A stretch of 64,000 nucleotides of DNA from Hydractinia symbiolongicarpus (taxonomy: Eukaryota > Cnidaria > Hydrozoa > Anthoathecata > Hydractiniidae): positions 24,205,851 to 24,269,850 of the forward strand of contig NC_079877.1 of assembly GCF_029227915.1 (NCBI RefSeq), read 5' to 3'. Positions 29,101 to 38,682 of the stretch are shown in pieces; position 1 is the first letter of the stretch, and every line of letters starts with the position of its first letter. The notes beneath the pieces were generated by a model. It searched no databases. It was not told where the DNA came from and saw nothing but the letters and a program-made list of their open reading frames with translations. A program made the translations under genes and the position numbers.

Positions 29101-32100
29101 AAAATAACAATTTCACTTTACAATAACAACAATGAAGGTGTGATGATAAATTATATAGAAATTGTATGCACAAGCCTATGTTATTATTTCATTAATATTT
29201 TATTGGTGTAGGAGTTCATGCATGTAATTTTATGCTTGTTTTTAAACAGCCTGTTCTTAAGAAAGTATTGGCTTAAAATTAAAAGGCTGTAGGGTATATA
29301 AGTCAGGCATACTCGTGCTTGAAGAACTTGAATTTGAGTCAATTGATTTAGCACTGTTAATATTCTTTTCTATCTTGCTCATGATTCTTGTTGAAAAACA
29401 AATCCAAAGGTATAAAAGAATAAAATTGGGTATGTTAGGATAGGTGTCATGATGTGAGCATCACTAAACTATTGCATCACATGGTAGATAAAACTAGATT
29501 GATAATGGATAGTGTTGGCTAGTGTTAAATGTAACAGCTGAGGTATATAATTAAATTGAAGGGCAAAGCATAAGCTGGATTGGATTGGTAATAGTGATGG
29601 TTATAAAGGAGTTTGTATTTTTGTTGCCGAGAAGTATTTTCAATGACAACAAAACTTTCAGTAAGGAATAGAGTAGGCTGACAAATATATATATATATAT
29701 CAAGTGGTTGCCAGATGCACATTCATTTTTTTGGATATGAAGTCAAACAAGAAGGTGTTAAAAAGAGAAAAATGGCACTGGTTTGTGATATTGTCTGAAG
29801 AGTGTTAAGGAAACCAGAGGAAAGTATAGGCTCTGTTAGAAAGTCGGAAAGTTGGATGAAGAAATTACAGCTGTCTATAAGGCAAATTCCGAAGAAGAGC
29901 AAACCAGATTTGCAGAAATAGATAAGAAGTTCTACTGTTTAGGTGATATGTTGGGTAGTGAAGGGGGGTTGGAAAAAGTGTGACTTACAGGATAGAGTGC
30001 CGATCGCAAGTAACTATACACGAGTATATGAGTACGGGTACATTAAATGACGAGTACAGTGGAAGACGAGTACGAGTAATCAGCAAGTATACTACTCCGT
30101 GCCCTCGAGTACAGCCTCTTGCACATGCGAGTACAATAAATGAATGATTTGTGAGTACGTGTTCAAATATAAGATAAAAAACGGGAATTCGTTGTGGCAT
30201 AATTTTTATCGATGGCTCACATTTATCTGAGCTTTTACTTCGTTTTCGCGTCGTAAGAAATAACATTTTATTTTACATTAATTCTTTTTTATGTTGCAGC
30301 AAATTCTCTTTAGTTTACATAAAAATGCATACTTTTCTGCAATGGCTTTTTTATAACTTTACATTTAAATGCTTTATTTCTCATTAACGAGCAAACCCTT
30401 TGCTATTTACAACTGCTATCTAAATGCTTTTTTCTCCTAGCTAAATGTGTTCTTGCTACATTAAACATTATTCCCTTCTCTTCGCATGCACATATTAAAC
30501 AATGGACTTTGGAGAATAAATTAAGCCAATCGCATTCAATTTAATTGTTTTGTAAGTAACCAAAAAAAACACGTGCCTGACAAGAAGTCTTTAAATCCAG
30601 TGAGAAATGTATCTTCTTATGTAAAAAGAATTATATTTAAAAATAACGTGAATCAAGCATCCTCGTCTTTAAGACGCACAAGAAGACACAAAAAATTGAA
30701 TTATTACAGATCGTCTGCAACAACAATGTACGGAAGATTTCTTCTCATAATAAAATGAGTGCCAGTAATGGGGAGGAAAAAGTTTCATGTGTCTTAATTT
30801 TATTTTAATTTTTTTTTCAATTTTTTTGGGGCACCTGGTATTTGAAAGTTGCGAATATAAAAAAGAAAAAAAATATCATTAAAATAAATTGTTACACTTT
30901 TTAACTGTTTTTTAACAGCATTTATCAATTTAATCCTGGGCAATCAATTTAATACCTGTCAATAACACCTAAAAATGATACCTGTCATAATGCTCTATGA
31001 CCAGAAGCAAATCATTTCAATATGCTCAATGTGATTGCAAAGATATAAATAGATTAGAATAACATTCAACACAAAAGTAAAATTAATCTCCAGAATCGTG
31101 TTTTAGAGAGAGTGAGGAAATCGTTATTGAGAGAAAAAAGCAAAGCTTGTTAAGTGCAGTGAGTATTGGGTTCTTTTAAAAAACGAAACAAAATGCCCTA
31201 TAAAATTACTATATTTCATTAGAAAACTGTTTAAACATCGCGGGATTTCTTTCAAAAACTATTTAAACCTTGCCATGATGTATTTTAGTTGAAAATTGTA
31301 GTTTCCCTAACTTTGTTCTTTATTTTAAAAATATGGCAAACAATGTGAAACCCAACATTGTCCTAATTATTTAAAAAAAAAATAATAGCATAAACACCGA
31401 AAAACATTTTTAGAAAATATCGCAAAAGTTTATGGTTTACTTTTACCGTTTTCCTTTCGTGCACGCTAGCGAGTACTGTGTGAGTATAGTAGCAAAAATG
31501 TGCAAGTATTTTTGACGTACTCGTCAGCGCAGTATACTTGTCGTGTACTCGTGGAATACCCACAGGAGAAACTACTCGTACTCGTAATTTAATACTCATG
31601 TATAGTTACTCGCGATCAGTACTGTGCATTCTCCTTGCAAAAAGACATATATAAAGTTCAGATAAGCTAAGCAGCCAGTCTAGTGATTGCAAGTATTAGA
31701 GATATCCATATGAGACTTCTAAGTCGATTAGCCTGGTTGGTACATTTGGAATAATAAAGGAGGATAATTAAATTAGGTGAGAAGTGTAGAGACTTGATAA
31801 TTCCTAGGGCAATGCTAATCAAGAAAGATTGACAGGAGAAAATAAGGACAGACTTGATGCAGAGGAATTTGAGTTCAGAATTAACACAGTCTAGATCAGA
31901 TTAGAAGGTCTTGAATATGTCCAATCAATGCTAGCATGGAAAACAGACATTGACCTGACAATGATGACAATGGCATTGCTTAATTGTGTATTCAGATAAT
32001 ATTCTTGTTGTATAATATCCTGCAATTATATTTCGTTTATACTTTCAAAAAGTGCATGCAAGCTGGAGTAGACTAGAAGGGATAACTTCTTCAGAGCCTG

Positions 32101-33306
32101 TTTGAACTAAAGTCTCCTGCAGTATTATGCCTTTCTACACCGTTAAGTGCATCTTAAAAAGTCAAGAAAATCCTACAATGGCGCCCCTTTTTTAAAAAAA
32201 ATGTTTATCCCTCGATTGCGGTATGGTATCCTTATAAAAATTCGAACTCAAACAATTGTTTTTCTCAGTGAAAAAAAGATAGAGATAGATAGATGTGCAT
32301 ATTTTACATGGCTAGCCTCACAAATACTGAGGGATATACCCTGTCTATTATTTCCAGGAGGGGCCATGGCTTAGATGGAGAGTCCTAGAGTATTTAATGC
32401 TCATTATGAGCTACACAGACCAAATTAGGCCCCGCACTCTACTAGACAACTCCCGGCAACATCCAACGGCCCACACAGTGTGCCATCTCCCCAATTTCCC
32501 TCACATGGCTTGGGTTTATCCAGCGCTATGGTAACATTCACTCGCCCATGTTGAAGCGCCATCAAGAGGAACCAAACCCGGTCTCCTGCACAGAGTACGA
32601 GAGCTATAACCACTAATCTACACTTCTAATTGCAAGATGGTCTTCATCTTTGCAATTTATTGCAATGTCAATTTTTTTTATGTTTTTTTTTTTTTTGTAA
32701 AACAGAAATTGTCTCCGACTTTGGAAACTGTTTCTGTGTTTGGCTGGGGTAAAATACCTTTGAGACAAGGGCAAATTTTATAAGAACTTCAGTTAGTGAG
32801 AGAATCCAAAAAATTTACCCTGGTTCCATATATATACAATTATTGTTATTAGTGGTGCTTTCTATTAGTTGAAAAATTAAAATTAAAAACCCAAGGGTGC
32901 TTGTGGAAGACAGAAAATCTGAAATCAGTTTCCATATTCTGAAACTATTTTCAGTTGTTTCATAAAAAAAATTCTGAATATTGAAACATCAGCATGGAAA
33001 CTTTTTCCATAGCTGTACCCTATCCTGCACTAGTAAGCTATTACATCTCTGTTATAACACAGGGATGCTAAAGCAGTGCTTTGCAAGCTTGTAGGTTGTG
33101 TAAAAAATCCTGAAGAAAAAAATTAGATATGTAGCTAGCTAGCTAGCACTGCCAATTGCAGTATCCCGCGATTGTAGGATCTCCCAAGGTTGACCTAGCT
33201 AGCTAACACGTGTAAGACATAAAACGTGGATATGTATATACGTGATTTCACTTGAGTCTTTCGTTAGCTACCAAAAAATACCTTGCTCCTGGAATATTTC
33301 GTGCAT
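23126..33306 (-). CDS. Homocysteine S-methyltransferase (zinc-dependent, Pfam S-methyl_trans family)
   Basis: Model: complement(join(23126..23199, 23794..23870, 24338..24409, 25141..25169, 25208..25252, 25413..25481, 26007..26081, 26984..27070, 27539..27645, 28027..28052, 28132..28238, 28693..28738, 28817..28884, 28971..29032, 33282..33306)), 969 bp, 322 aa, every junction in phase. The enzyme transfers a methyl group to homocysteine, making methionine. Landmarks in order: FDGGFATELVARKFNIDDPL, FLEAGADVIISSTYQAS, SMGPYGACLHDGSEYTGSY, LYLFETIPA, VVAVGINC (zinc ligand C232), IMPNSGEIW, then GGCCRTTP (C301, C302). Length and motif order match bacterial MmuM-type and plant/invertebrate HMTs rather than longer BHMT. 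The first exon (33282-33306, coding eight residues) is the least certain: chosen because it supplies an ATG, a donor and the required phase. Exon 28027-28052 was found because the flanking exons are otherwise out of phase. Confidence 0.88.
24496..24521 (+). repeat. GGGTGC hexanucleotide repeat
   Basis: About four copies of GCGGGT in tandem inside an HMT intron, in otherwise AT-rich sequence. Confidence 0.8.
24834..24936 (+). mobile_element. Short Helitron-like element, 103 bp
   Basis: Starts A|TCTATATTATAATACCCG, has CTGTCTGTCTGTC and GCTGCGACGG blocks, then a hairpin of CCCGTGG, six T and CCACGGG, and ends CGACTAG|T. It sits in the HMT intron between exons 24409 and 25141. Matches the reversed copy at 17025-17133. 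Confidence 0.78.
26259..26322 (+). repeat. Tandem duplication of about 32 bp
   Basis: GGGTTAACGAGTAGCCTCAT followed by TTTGTTCGAAAT occurs twice in direct succession. The preceding ACACGGGTGAATTTTTCACGGG resembles a Helitron 3' hairpin, but the CTAG terminus is not intact. Confidence 0.65.
26366..26710 (+). repeat. Minisatellite of about eleven 27-33-bp units
   Basis: Units such as GCCTTTAGTATTTACAACAA followed by ACGAAAATTAAAT, and GCCCGGAATACTTACGAGCG followed by AAAATTGGAT, repeat in tandem within the HMT intron between exons 26081 and 26984. The central units of 33 bp are nearly identical; the outer 30-bp ones are diverged. One frame across them is open and gives a repeated AFSIYNKRKLN peptide, which I treat as a by-product. 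Units are contiguous with no unique spacers, so this is not a CRISPR array. Confidence 0.8.
27903..27934. repeat. 13-bp stem hairpin in HMT intron
   Basis: AAGGTCGATAATA and TATTATCGACCTT flank a 6-nt loop CTGTGC. Located between HMT exons 27645 and 28027. Confidence 0.7.
29995..31624. mobile_element. Candidate non-autonomous DNA transposon, 1.63 kb, in HMT intron 1
   Basis: The left end GAGTGCCGATCGCAAGTAAC then TATACACGAGTAT is matched, reversed, by the right end CAGTACTGATCGCGAGTAAC then TATACATGAGTAT, giving TIRs of about 33 bp with a few mismatches. Inside each end are many CGAGTAC/GTACTCG words, typical of subterminal transposase-binding repeats. The interior has no transposase; the longest ORF is about 60 residues. 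A left-hand TA before the element suggests a Tc1/mariner-type target, but the right-hand flank is not a clean TA. Confidence 0.6.
31830..31975 (-). repeat. Interspersed repeat with GCTAGCATGGAAAAC core
   Basis: Reads as the reverse complement of the copies at 16700-16870 and 38022-38215: GGACAGACTTGATGCAGAGG, CACAGTCTAGATCAGATT, then CAATGCTAGCATGGAAAACA and a trinucleotide ATG/GAC run. Lies in HMT intron 1. Confidence 0.6.
32277..32640 (-). repeat. tRNA-derived SINE family 1, near full length
   Basis: On the minus strand the head reads GTAGATTAGTGGTTATAGCT (A-box-like) followed by CGGGTTTGGTTCC (B-box-like), then a body of about 250 bp, ending with an ATCT tail (GATAGATAGAT on the plus strand). 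The same body occurs at 33.7/34.9, 46.5, 6.8 and 10.6 kb. Lies in HMT intron 1. Confidence 0.78.
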
Positions 33307-33878
33307 CGTGGTTTGAAAACGAAACCGTAATAAACAAATGCGTTTTAAAGCAATTGACTCTAGTTATATGGGCAAGCTAGATGTTTTTTAAAACAAACAA
33401 ACGTCGTTCAAATTTCAATGCAAACTTGTGTTCGGTAAATTATTAGGAATGCCTGTTTTGCCATCAGTCTTATCCCTAGCCGCGTGAGGTTGTTCCGAAA
33501 AACGAATGAACAAGAGAGCAACTTGCGTTAGTTTCCTGAGTCTCTTTTTCATTTAGCTATAGTTTTTCTGTACCTATCATGTTTAGCATTATAGGCGACG
33601 CTTACAAGCAAGCTAGCTAAACTCAGTTTTTCCGAGAACAGCGATTTTCCCAAGCATTCCAACAATATACTTTCAATATCACAAGGTTCTTTCAGTTTAC
33701 CGCGAATTCCTGGGAACGAGACTTAGATAGATAGATATGCATATTTTACATGGCCATCCTCACAAATATCGAGGGATATACCCTGTCTATTATTTCCAGG
33801 AGGGGCCATGGCTTAGATGGAGAGTCCTAGTTAAAGCTCATTTTGAGCTATGCAGAACCAATTAGGGCCTGCGCTATA

Positions 33879-34738
33879 CAGTACTGTGAAAAGGTTTGTT
33901 AACATCGTGGTTTGTGTTTATTTCATGTTACGCACGAACAACAATAGCCCACGATGCGTATTTTTTTTAACAATCGTGGACCTCACAATCATGTTTCGTG
34001 GACTACACGAACAAAAATTAAACATTACACCGTGGCGTCCACGATATATAACTTCTATTGTAAAACAACAAACACCATATTAGTTTATCAATTAAATCAA
34101 AACCGACTAGAAAAAAATAAATTAGCACTTGTTGTTTTAATTTGTTGTAGTAAAGCTAGCTATATATATAATAGATTTTAATCGTTTGTGAATCAAAATG
34201 CGACATAAAAACATTTCTATTGCTGCTTTTTGTTTATAAACTTTTAAAATGCGATCTTAAAAAAACATTTCTAACGCCGCTTTTGTGTTTATAAACTTTT
34301 AAAATGCAACCTTAAAAACATTTCTATCGCCGCTTTTCGTTTTTAAACTTTTAAAATGCCATCTTAAGAAACATTCTATCGCTGCAGACAAATTTAACTT
34401 TCCTAGAGAAATGAAATTTCGTAAAAATACAATCGCGTTTATGACTGAAAAGTATATATATATATATACCAAGCAAAAACTACGAATATGCTTTTTTAAC
34501 TTGATAAAACCTGAAACAAACAAATTAACTTTAATGAAAGACTTTTTTAAAAAGAAAAAAAATTAAATTATACTAGCTATAAAAATCGTGGAGCTCGCGA
34601 AAATAATCCTGGGACGCACGATCCTTCGTGGATATAATAATATTAGTGTGGTGGCCACGGTAGAATGTTTGAATGTTTGTTATATTTAAAGACCACAATT
34701 ACACGAACATGATGTTAACAAACCTTTTCACAGTACTG
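33879..34738. mobile_element. 860-bp non-autonomous TIR transposon inserted in a SINE
   Basis: Ends are perfect inverted repeats of 28 bp beginning CAGTACTGTGAAAAGGTTTG (33879-33906 and 34711-34738), flanked by TA on both sides (33877-33878 and 34739-34740). The TA duplication and CAGT start point to the Tc1/mariner superfamily. There is no transposase; two overlapping plus ORFs of about 75 codons are unlike any. It contains four tandem units of about 52 bp (34195-34384) and several CGTGGAC/GTCCACG words near its ends. It must be younger than the SINE it splits. Confidence 0.85.
34195..34384. repeat. Four tandem units of about 52 bp inside the TIR element
   Basis: Each unit starts AAAATGCGATCTTAAA or a near variant, continues ACATTTCTATCGCCGCTTT and ends TATAAACTTTT. 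The fourth unit is truncated. Confidence 0.8.
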
Positions 34739-35366
34739 TACTTACACAACTCCCAGCAACATCCAACAACCCATACAGTGTGCCATCTTCCCAATTTCCA
34801 TCACATGGCTTGGGTTAACCTGGGGCTATGGTAACATTCACTCGCCCATGTTGAATCGTTGTCAAGAGGAATCGAACCCCATTCTCCTGCACAGAGTAGG
34901 AGAGCTATAACCACTAAGTTACGGCGCCACAAAACTTACTCTTTCCTTTAACAGCTCTAACCAAGAAAAGGGCTTTGGAGGACATGAACGTGATGGTTCT
35001 GCACTGTTGAAGTCTAGCTACATGTCTACATCAATTTTCTAGATTTTCTAACCTAATTATTATAGTCTGTTATGTTACGGGTCTAGCTTGCCAGATGTGT
35101 TCTCAGTCAAGAATAACACATAATTGAGGGATCCCTGCCCAGATTGCGAACGCAGCCTTTTTATAAACGGGATGGCCAGATTATGTATCGATGGCTTAAT
35201 TATGTTTTTTGCACTGATTATGTTGTAGTGACCGGATTATGAACACTGACAGGCTGTGATTGGCTTTTTTCCTATATTGTACCAGGTCCCAGTTTATTTG
35301 CATGATTAAAATAATATCACAAATCAATTCACATCAGTAGCAGAGTAGGTAATTTTGTTTATCAAG

Positions 35367-35698
35367 CAGGCCTATCAATAAGGGAAGAGCGATTGCTCAT
35401 GCTCACACAAAGGATCGCCCAATTCTGAGAAATGAGAAACTAGCTGAACCATGAATTGCTCCCCCAATTCCAAAAAAAAATTTCTGGCTGAGCAATCTCA
35501 ATTCATCTCACATGGAAGTCAATGTTCCCTTTTCTTGTTATTTACAGTAAAAAAGAACAAAAATAGATAATAAAATAGATAAAAAAGACTTTGTGTTTTT
35601 AAACTTATTCTGTTTATTCAGATTGCTTGCCCAGTTTAAATTATTACCTTGGGGAAGCGATTTATTGCTCTGGTGTTATTTTCTTATTGATAGGCCTG
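35367..35698. mobile_element. 332-bp TIR element with a 6-bp target duplication
   Basis: CAGGCCTATCAATAAG (35367-35382) and its exact reverse complement (35683-35698) bound the element. ATCAAG occurs directly outside both ends (35361-35366 and 35699-35704). An inner pair GATTGCTC/GAGCAAT is also inverted. There is no coding capacity beyond a 62-codon chance frame. Superfamily is uncertain: CAGG ends resemble hAT, but hAT makes 8-bp duplications. Confidence 0.72.
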
Positions 35699-35962
35699 AT
35701 CAAGACACAATAAATGGCTACCCGGAGTCCTCAAAATCATGGTATTGTCCACCAAGAAAACTACATGCTTTTTCTATATAATGAATGTACTTTATAAGAA
35801 TATCAGGCTGAGATTTTAGATTAAAACAATGCTTATTTTGTTTAGAACAATAAAGAAATAAGAATAATGACCAGCCTGGTTAAAATTTTTGTATTCTTAT
35901 AAAAAATGGTGTAATAAAAAAGATAAATGAATGCCTTAAACAGATTCCAAATGTCATTTCTT

Positions 35963-36027
35963 CACCCTCGTCCTAAGGGATTATCGATATTAAAAACACA
36001 AAAAAAACCTTGGGATGGAGGATGGTC
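35963..36027. repeat. Small inverted-repeat element, CCTCGTCCC family (diverged)
   Basis: CACCCTCGTCCTAAGGGATT faces AACCTTGGGATGGAGGATGG over 65 bp; several mismatches between the arms. Confidence 0.5.
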
Positions 36028-36354
36028 TGTCATTTATTCAAAAACGTGAGTTATCAAAATCAATTTTCCGGAGCAGAATTGAGTCTGGGAATTTTTTAAG
36101 CTCACGAAAGAGAGGTCTTTCTCACTTTGGAAGAGAGGTGTTTTCAACGGCAGAGAAAATTTCGGAGGAATGAAGAGAAGTGTTTTTATTAAGAAGAGAA
36201 GTGAGTGAGGGAATTAAAGGGATTCCTGCCTCCAAAATGATTTTTTTCTCAAATTATTCAAGATTTTTAATATTCAAAATCTGGGATTTTATGATGTCAT
36301 AAGTATATAAGTTTTAAAAAATGCTGGCATATAATTAAAATGAGGCCATGGAGG

Positions 36355-36640
36355 GATGTTTTGCCTTGATTATGAACGCTGCTCAGATTATGATCGCTGC
36401 TCGGATTATGTACGGCAGCTTGCCCCGTTTATAAACAGGGCAGAAAATACATAATCAGGGCAACATAATCAGGATTGGTCAGCTTATTTACGGCAGTTTA
36501 AAAATATTTGGCACTTATAGAACAAACATAATCGGGGCAGGCCAGCTTATGTATAACATTTTTATATTATTTCTCACTTATAGCACGAACATAATCAGGA
36601 CCGACCAGCTTTTATATTATTTCTCATCACTTCTGACAAG
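36355..36640. repeat. GATTATG / CATAATC repeat cluster
   Basis: Three tandem units of about 18 bp (GATTATGAACGCTGCTCA and variants) are followed by CATAATCAGGGCAACATAAT and then tandem units of about 60 bp containing CAGCTTAT...GCACGAACATAATCAGG. A related GATTATG-rich stretch with TTTATAAACGGG lies at 35130-35260 in opposite relation. This may be an internally repeated transposon, but I cannot define its ends. Confidence 0.5.
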
Positions 36641-36651
36641 CAAATAGCCCT

Positions 36652-36911
36652 GGTGGCAAAGTGTAGTGGTAGCGCATTCGAGTTAGGTTTCAGGTTCGAG
36701 TCCCCACTCCGGCGCACTTTAAAGGCAGTGTTTTCAGCCCATTTGGTGCCATCTACTGACCGCTAACTGGCTTGTGTGGGAGGCAAGCAAGTTAGACCAA
36801 TGCTATACGCATCTCTAGCGGTAGTGTGACATAGTTACAGTCGAAGGGAGGAAGAGCCAACCGTTAGGATGGAATCTCCAAGGACGTTAAAACTTCCCGT
36901 TACTTACTTTA
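36652..36911 (+). repeat. tRNA-derived SINE, family 2
   Basis: The head GGTGGCAAAGTGTAGTGGTA has an A-box-like segment and is followed by CAGGTTCGAGTCCCC, a B-box. A body of about 190 bp follows, ending in a TTAC-type tail (CGTTACTTACTTTAC). The head lacks a proper acceptor stem pairing, so it is a SINE and not a tRNA gene. Confidence 0.7.
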
Positions 36912-38021
36912 CATGAAATGAAATTTTGTTAAAGCTAAATTTTGGGATTCGCAAGTTTATTAACTTTTCACCAAACTTTTTCACCAAATCTTTTTTCATT
37001 CTCAATATTAAGCTTCAAAGATTTCTAGCTGACCTTATAACATCATTGACGATGTAATAAAGTAGTAAGGATAAATTATTACTTGAGATATCTTTCAAAT
37101 TCACTTAATATCAAAATTTTTAAGCAGTTTGGACTTGTGCTTTTGATGATGTTTTGGCATGTGCATAGTTTTGTATTTTTATTTATTGTCAAAATTACGC
37201 CCCATAATAACTAAATACATCTCGTTTCAAGTAAAAGTTTTTTAATTTCTGTTACTTTTTCTCTTTTTTCCATGCAACAATACTTTCAAACTGTTGTTTA
37301 AATGATGACCATCTATTAATCTCTGAGAATTTCCCCACAGTTCTTTGACTATACAAGTTTGACCTGAAAATCTTTACAGCAAGGATGATAAAATCATATA
37401 AATTGAATGGGTCAATCTCTCTTTTGGTCTAGTGAAAAAGTATAAGGGATACCTTGCATCTTTGTTTTCTGGGGTATTTAGTGACCACTCACCAAAAACA
37501 CCACACAGTTGACAAGACTAAGTATACCTCAATTGGCAACATTATGCCACAATTAAAATTATTTTATTTTTCTTGTCCTCTAACCAACTGGTTATGGTAA
37601 AAAAAACACAGGTTAAAAAAATGGGGAAAAATCAATAAATACACAATATCAACACGGCTCCAAAACTCAATGTACCAACACTAATTATGGGAGCTTTGTT
37701 GATATTTTTTGTTTGTTTTAAGGAGCTGTGACAAAGGATTGTTGTATTTTTTTTGGCATATATAACCAATTTGGGGGAGGATCCCAACAACTCAACTTAA
37801 ATTCATCAATAAAACATCTTAATTTCTTTTTACTTGACATTTTTAATATGAGGAAAATCGCTATTGTTGTTTTTAAATTCACATGAAATTTGGATTTTTT
37901 CTGTCTTTTTTTTAAAACATATACATTACTTATAACTTTTCTTTGGATCTACCCAAGATATAACATATAATAATACATTGTTGAATTTTAACCTCAGCAG
38001 TCTATTAAATCTCCTATCGTG

Positions 38022-38215
38022 ACATCATCATCATCATCATTCTCGGCTTAACGTTGTTTTCCATGCTAGCATGGGTTGGACAGGGTATGTTAATGACCCT
38101 CTTTCAATCTGTTCTAGACTGTATTAGATCTAAACTCCTTTGTATCAAGTCTGTCCTTATAACCTCTTGCCAAGTCTTTCGTGGTCTGCCTCTGGCCTTT
38201 GCCCCTGTAGAAAAA
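38022..38215 (+). repeat. Interspersed repeat with TTTCCATGCTAGCATGGG core
   Basis: CATCATCATCATCATTCTCG, then GGCTTAACGTTGTTTTCCAT and GCTAGCATGGGTTGGA, then CTAGACTGTATTAGATCT. Best-preserved copy of the family at 16.7 and 31.9 kb. Confidence 0.65.
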
Positions 38216-38682
38216 CAGTAAAATCCTCATTAATTTTTTGGGGGGATAGAAATTCTATTCTCACTAAATATTAGGACTTGCTACACAAAAACATTTTTTG
38301 TAAAGAAACTCTTTTGCGAAATGGGTGAATAAGAAATACTGTAATTCCTCCTCATGTTTGAAGAGTTCACACATGAAATACTTATGAATATTCTTAGTAC
38401 AATATACAATCCTTGAGAATTTCATTTGAAATAGTGAAAGTTACCTTTTTTTTACCAGCTTTTTTGCTATAATGAATTTTTTGTAGGGTTGTTTTTCCTT
38501 TTTTTTCCATTTTCACATCTTTTTAACAGGAAACAAAATCATAAGTGTTAAACTCCTTAGCTTGTACCTAAATATTAAGGGAGCTCCCACCTTCAGTATG
38601 CTTGTAAAGCTTATTTTTAGAAAAAAGAGTCTTTTGTGATGCTTTATTTACGTATACTGTTTCTATTTCTTCAGATCAAATT

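Larger units (their letters stand above)
33727..34928 (-). repeat. SINE family 1 copy interrupted by a TIR element
   Basis: Body and tail are at 33727-33878 (with GATAGATAGAT), and the rest of the body plus tRNA-like head are at 34739-34928. The head reads GCGCCGTAACTTAGTGGTT then GGGGTTCGATTCC on the minus strand. Placing the two parts together restores the order seen in the copies at 32.3 and 46.5 kb. Confidence 0.82.
33307..38682. other. Intergenic region, HMT to REXO4 (divergent)
   Basis: About 5.4 kb made largely of mobile DNA: a SINE split by an 860-bp TIR element (33727-34928), a GATTATG-rich patch (35130-35260), a 332-bp TIR element (35367-35698), a small CCTCGTCCC element (35963-36027), a GATTATG/CATAATC cluster (36355-36640), a second-family SINE (36652-36911) and an interspersed repeat (38022-38215). 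No gene was found. The stretch 36912-38021 shows nothing recognisable. Confidence 0.6.

Noticed and set aside
36652-36720. Possible functional tRNA gene
   Set aside because: A- and B-box-like segments are present, but acceptor-stem pairing is poor and the sequence runs into a SINE body and tail.
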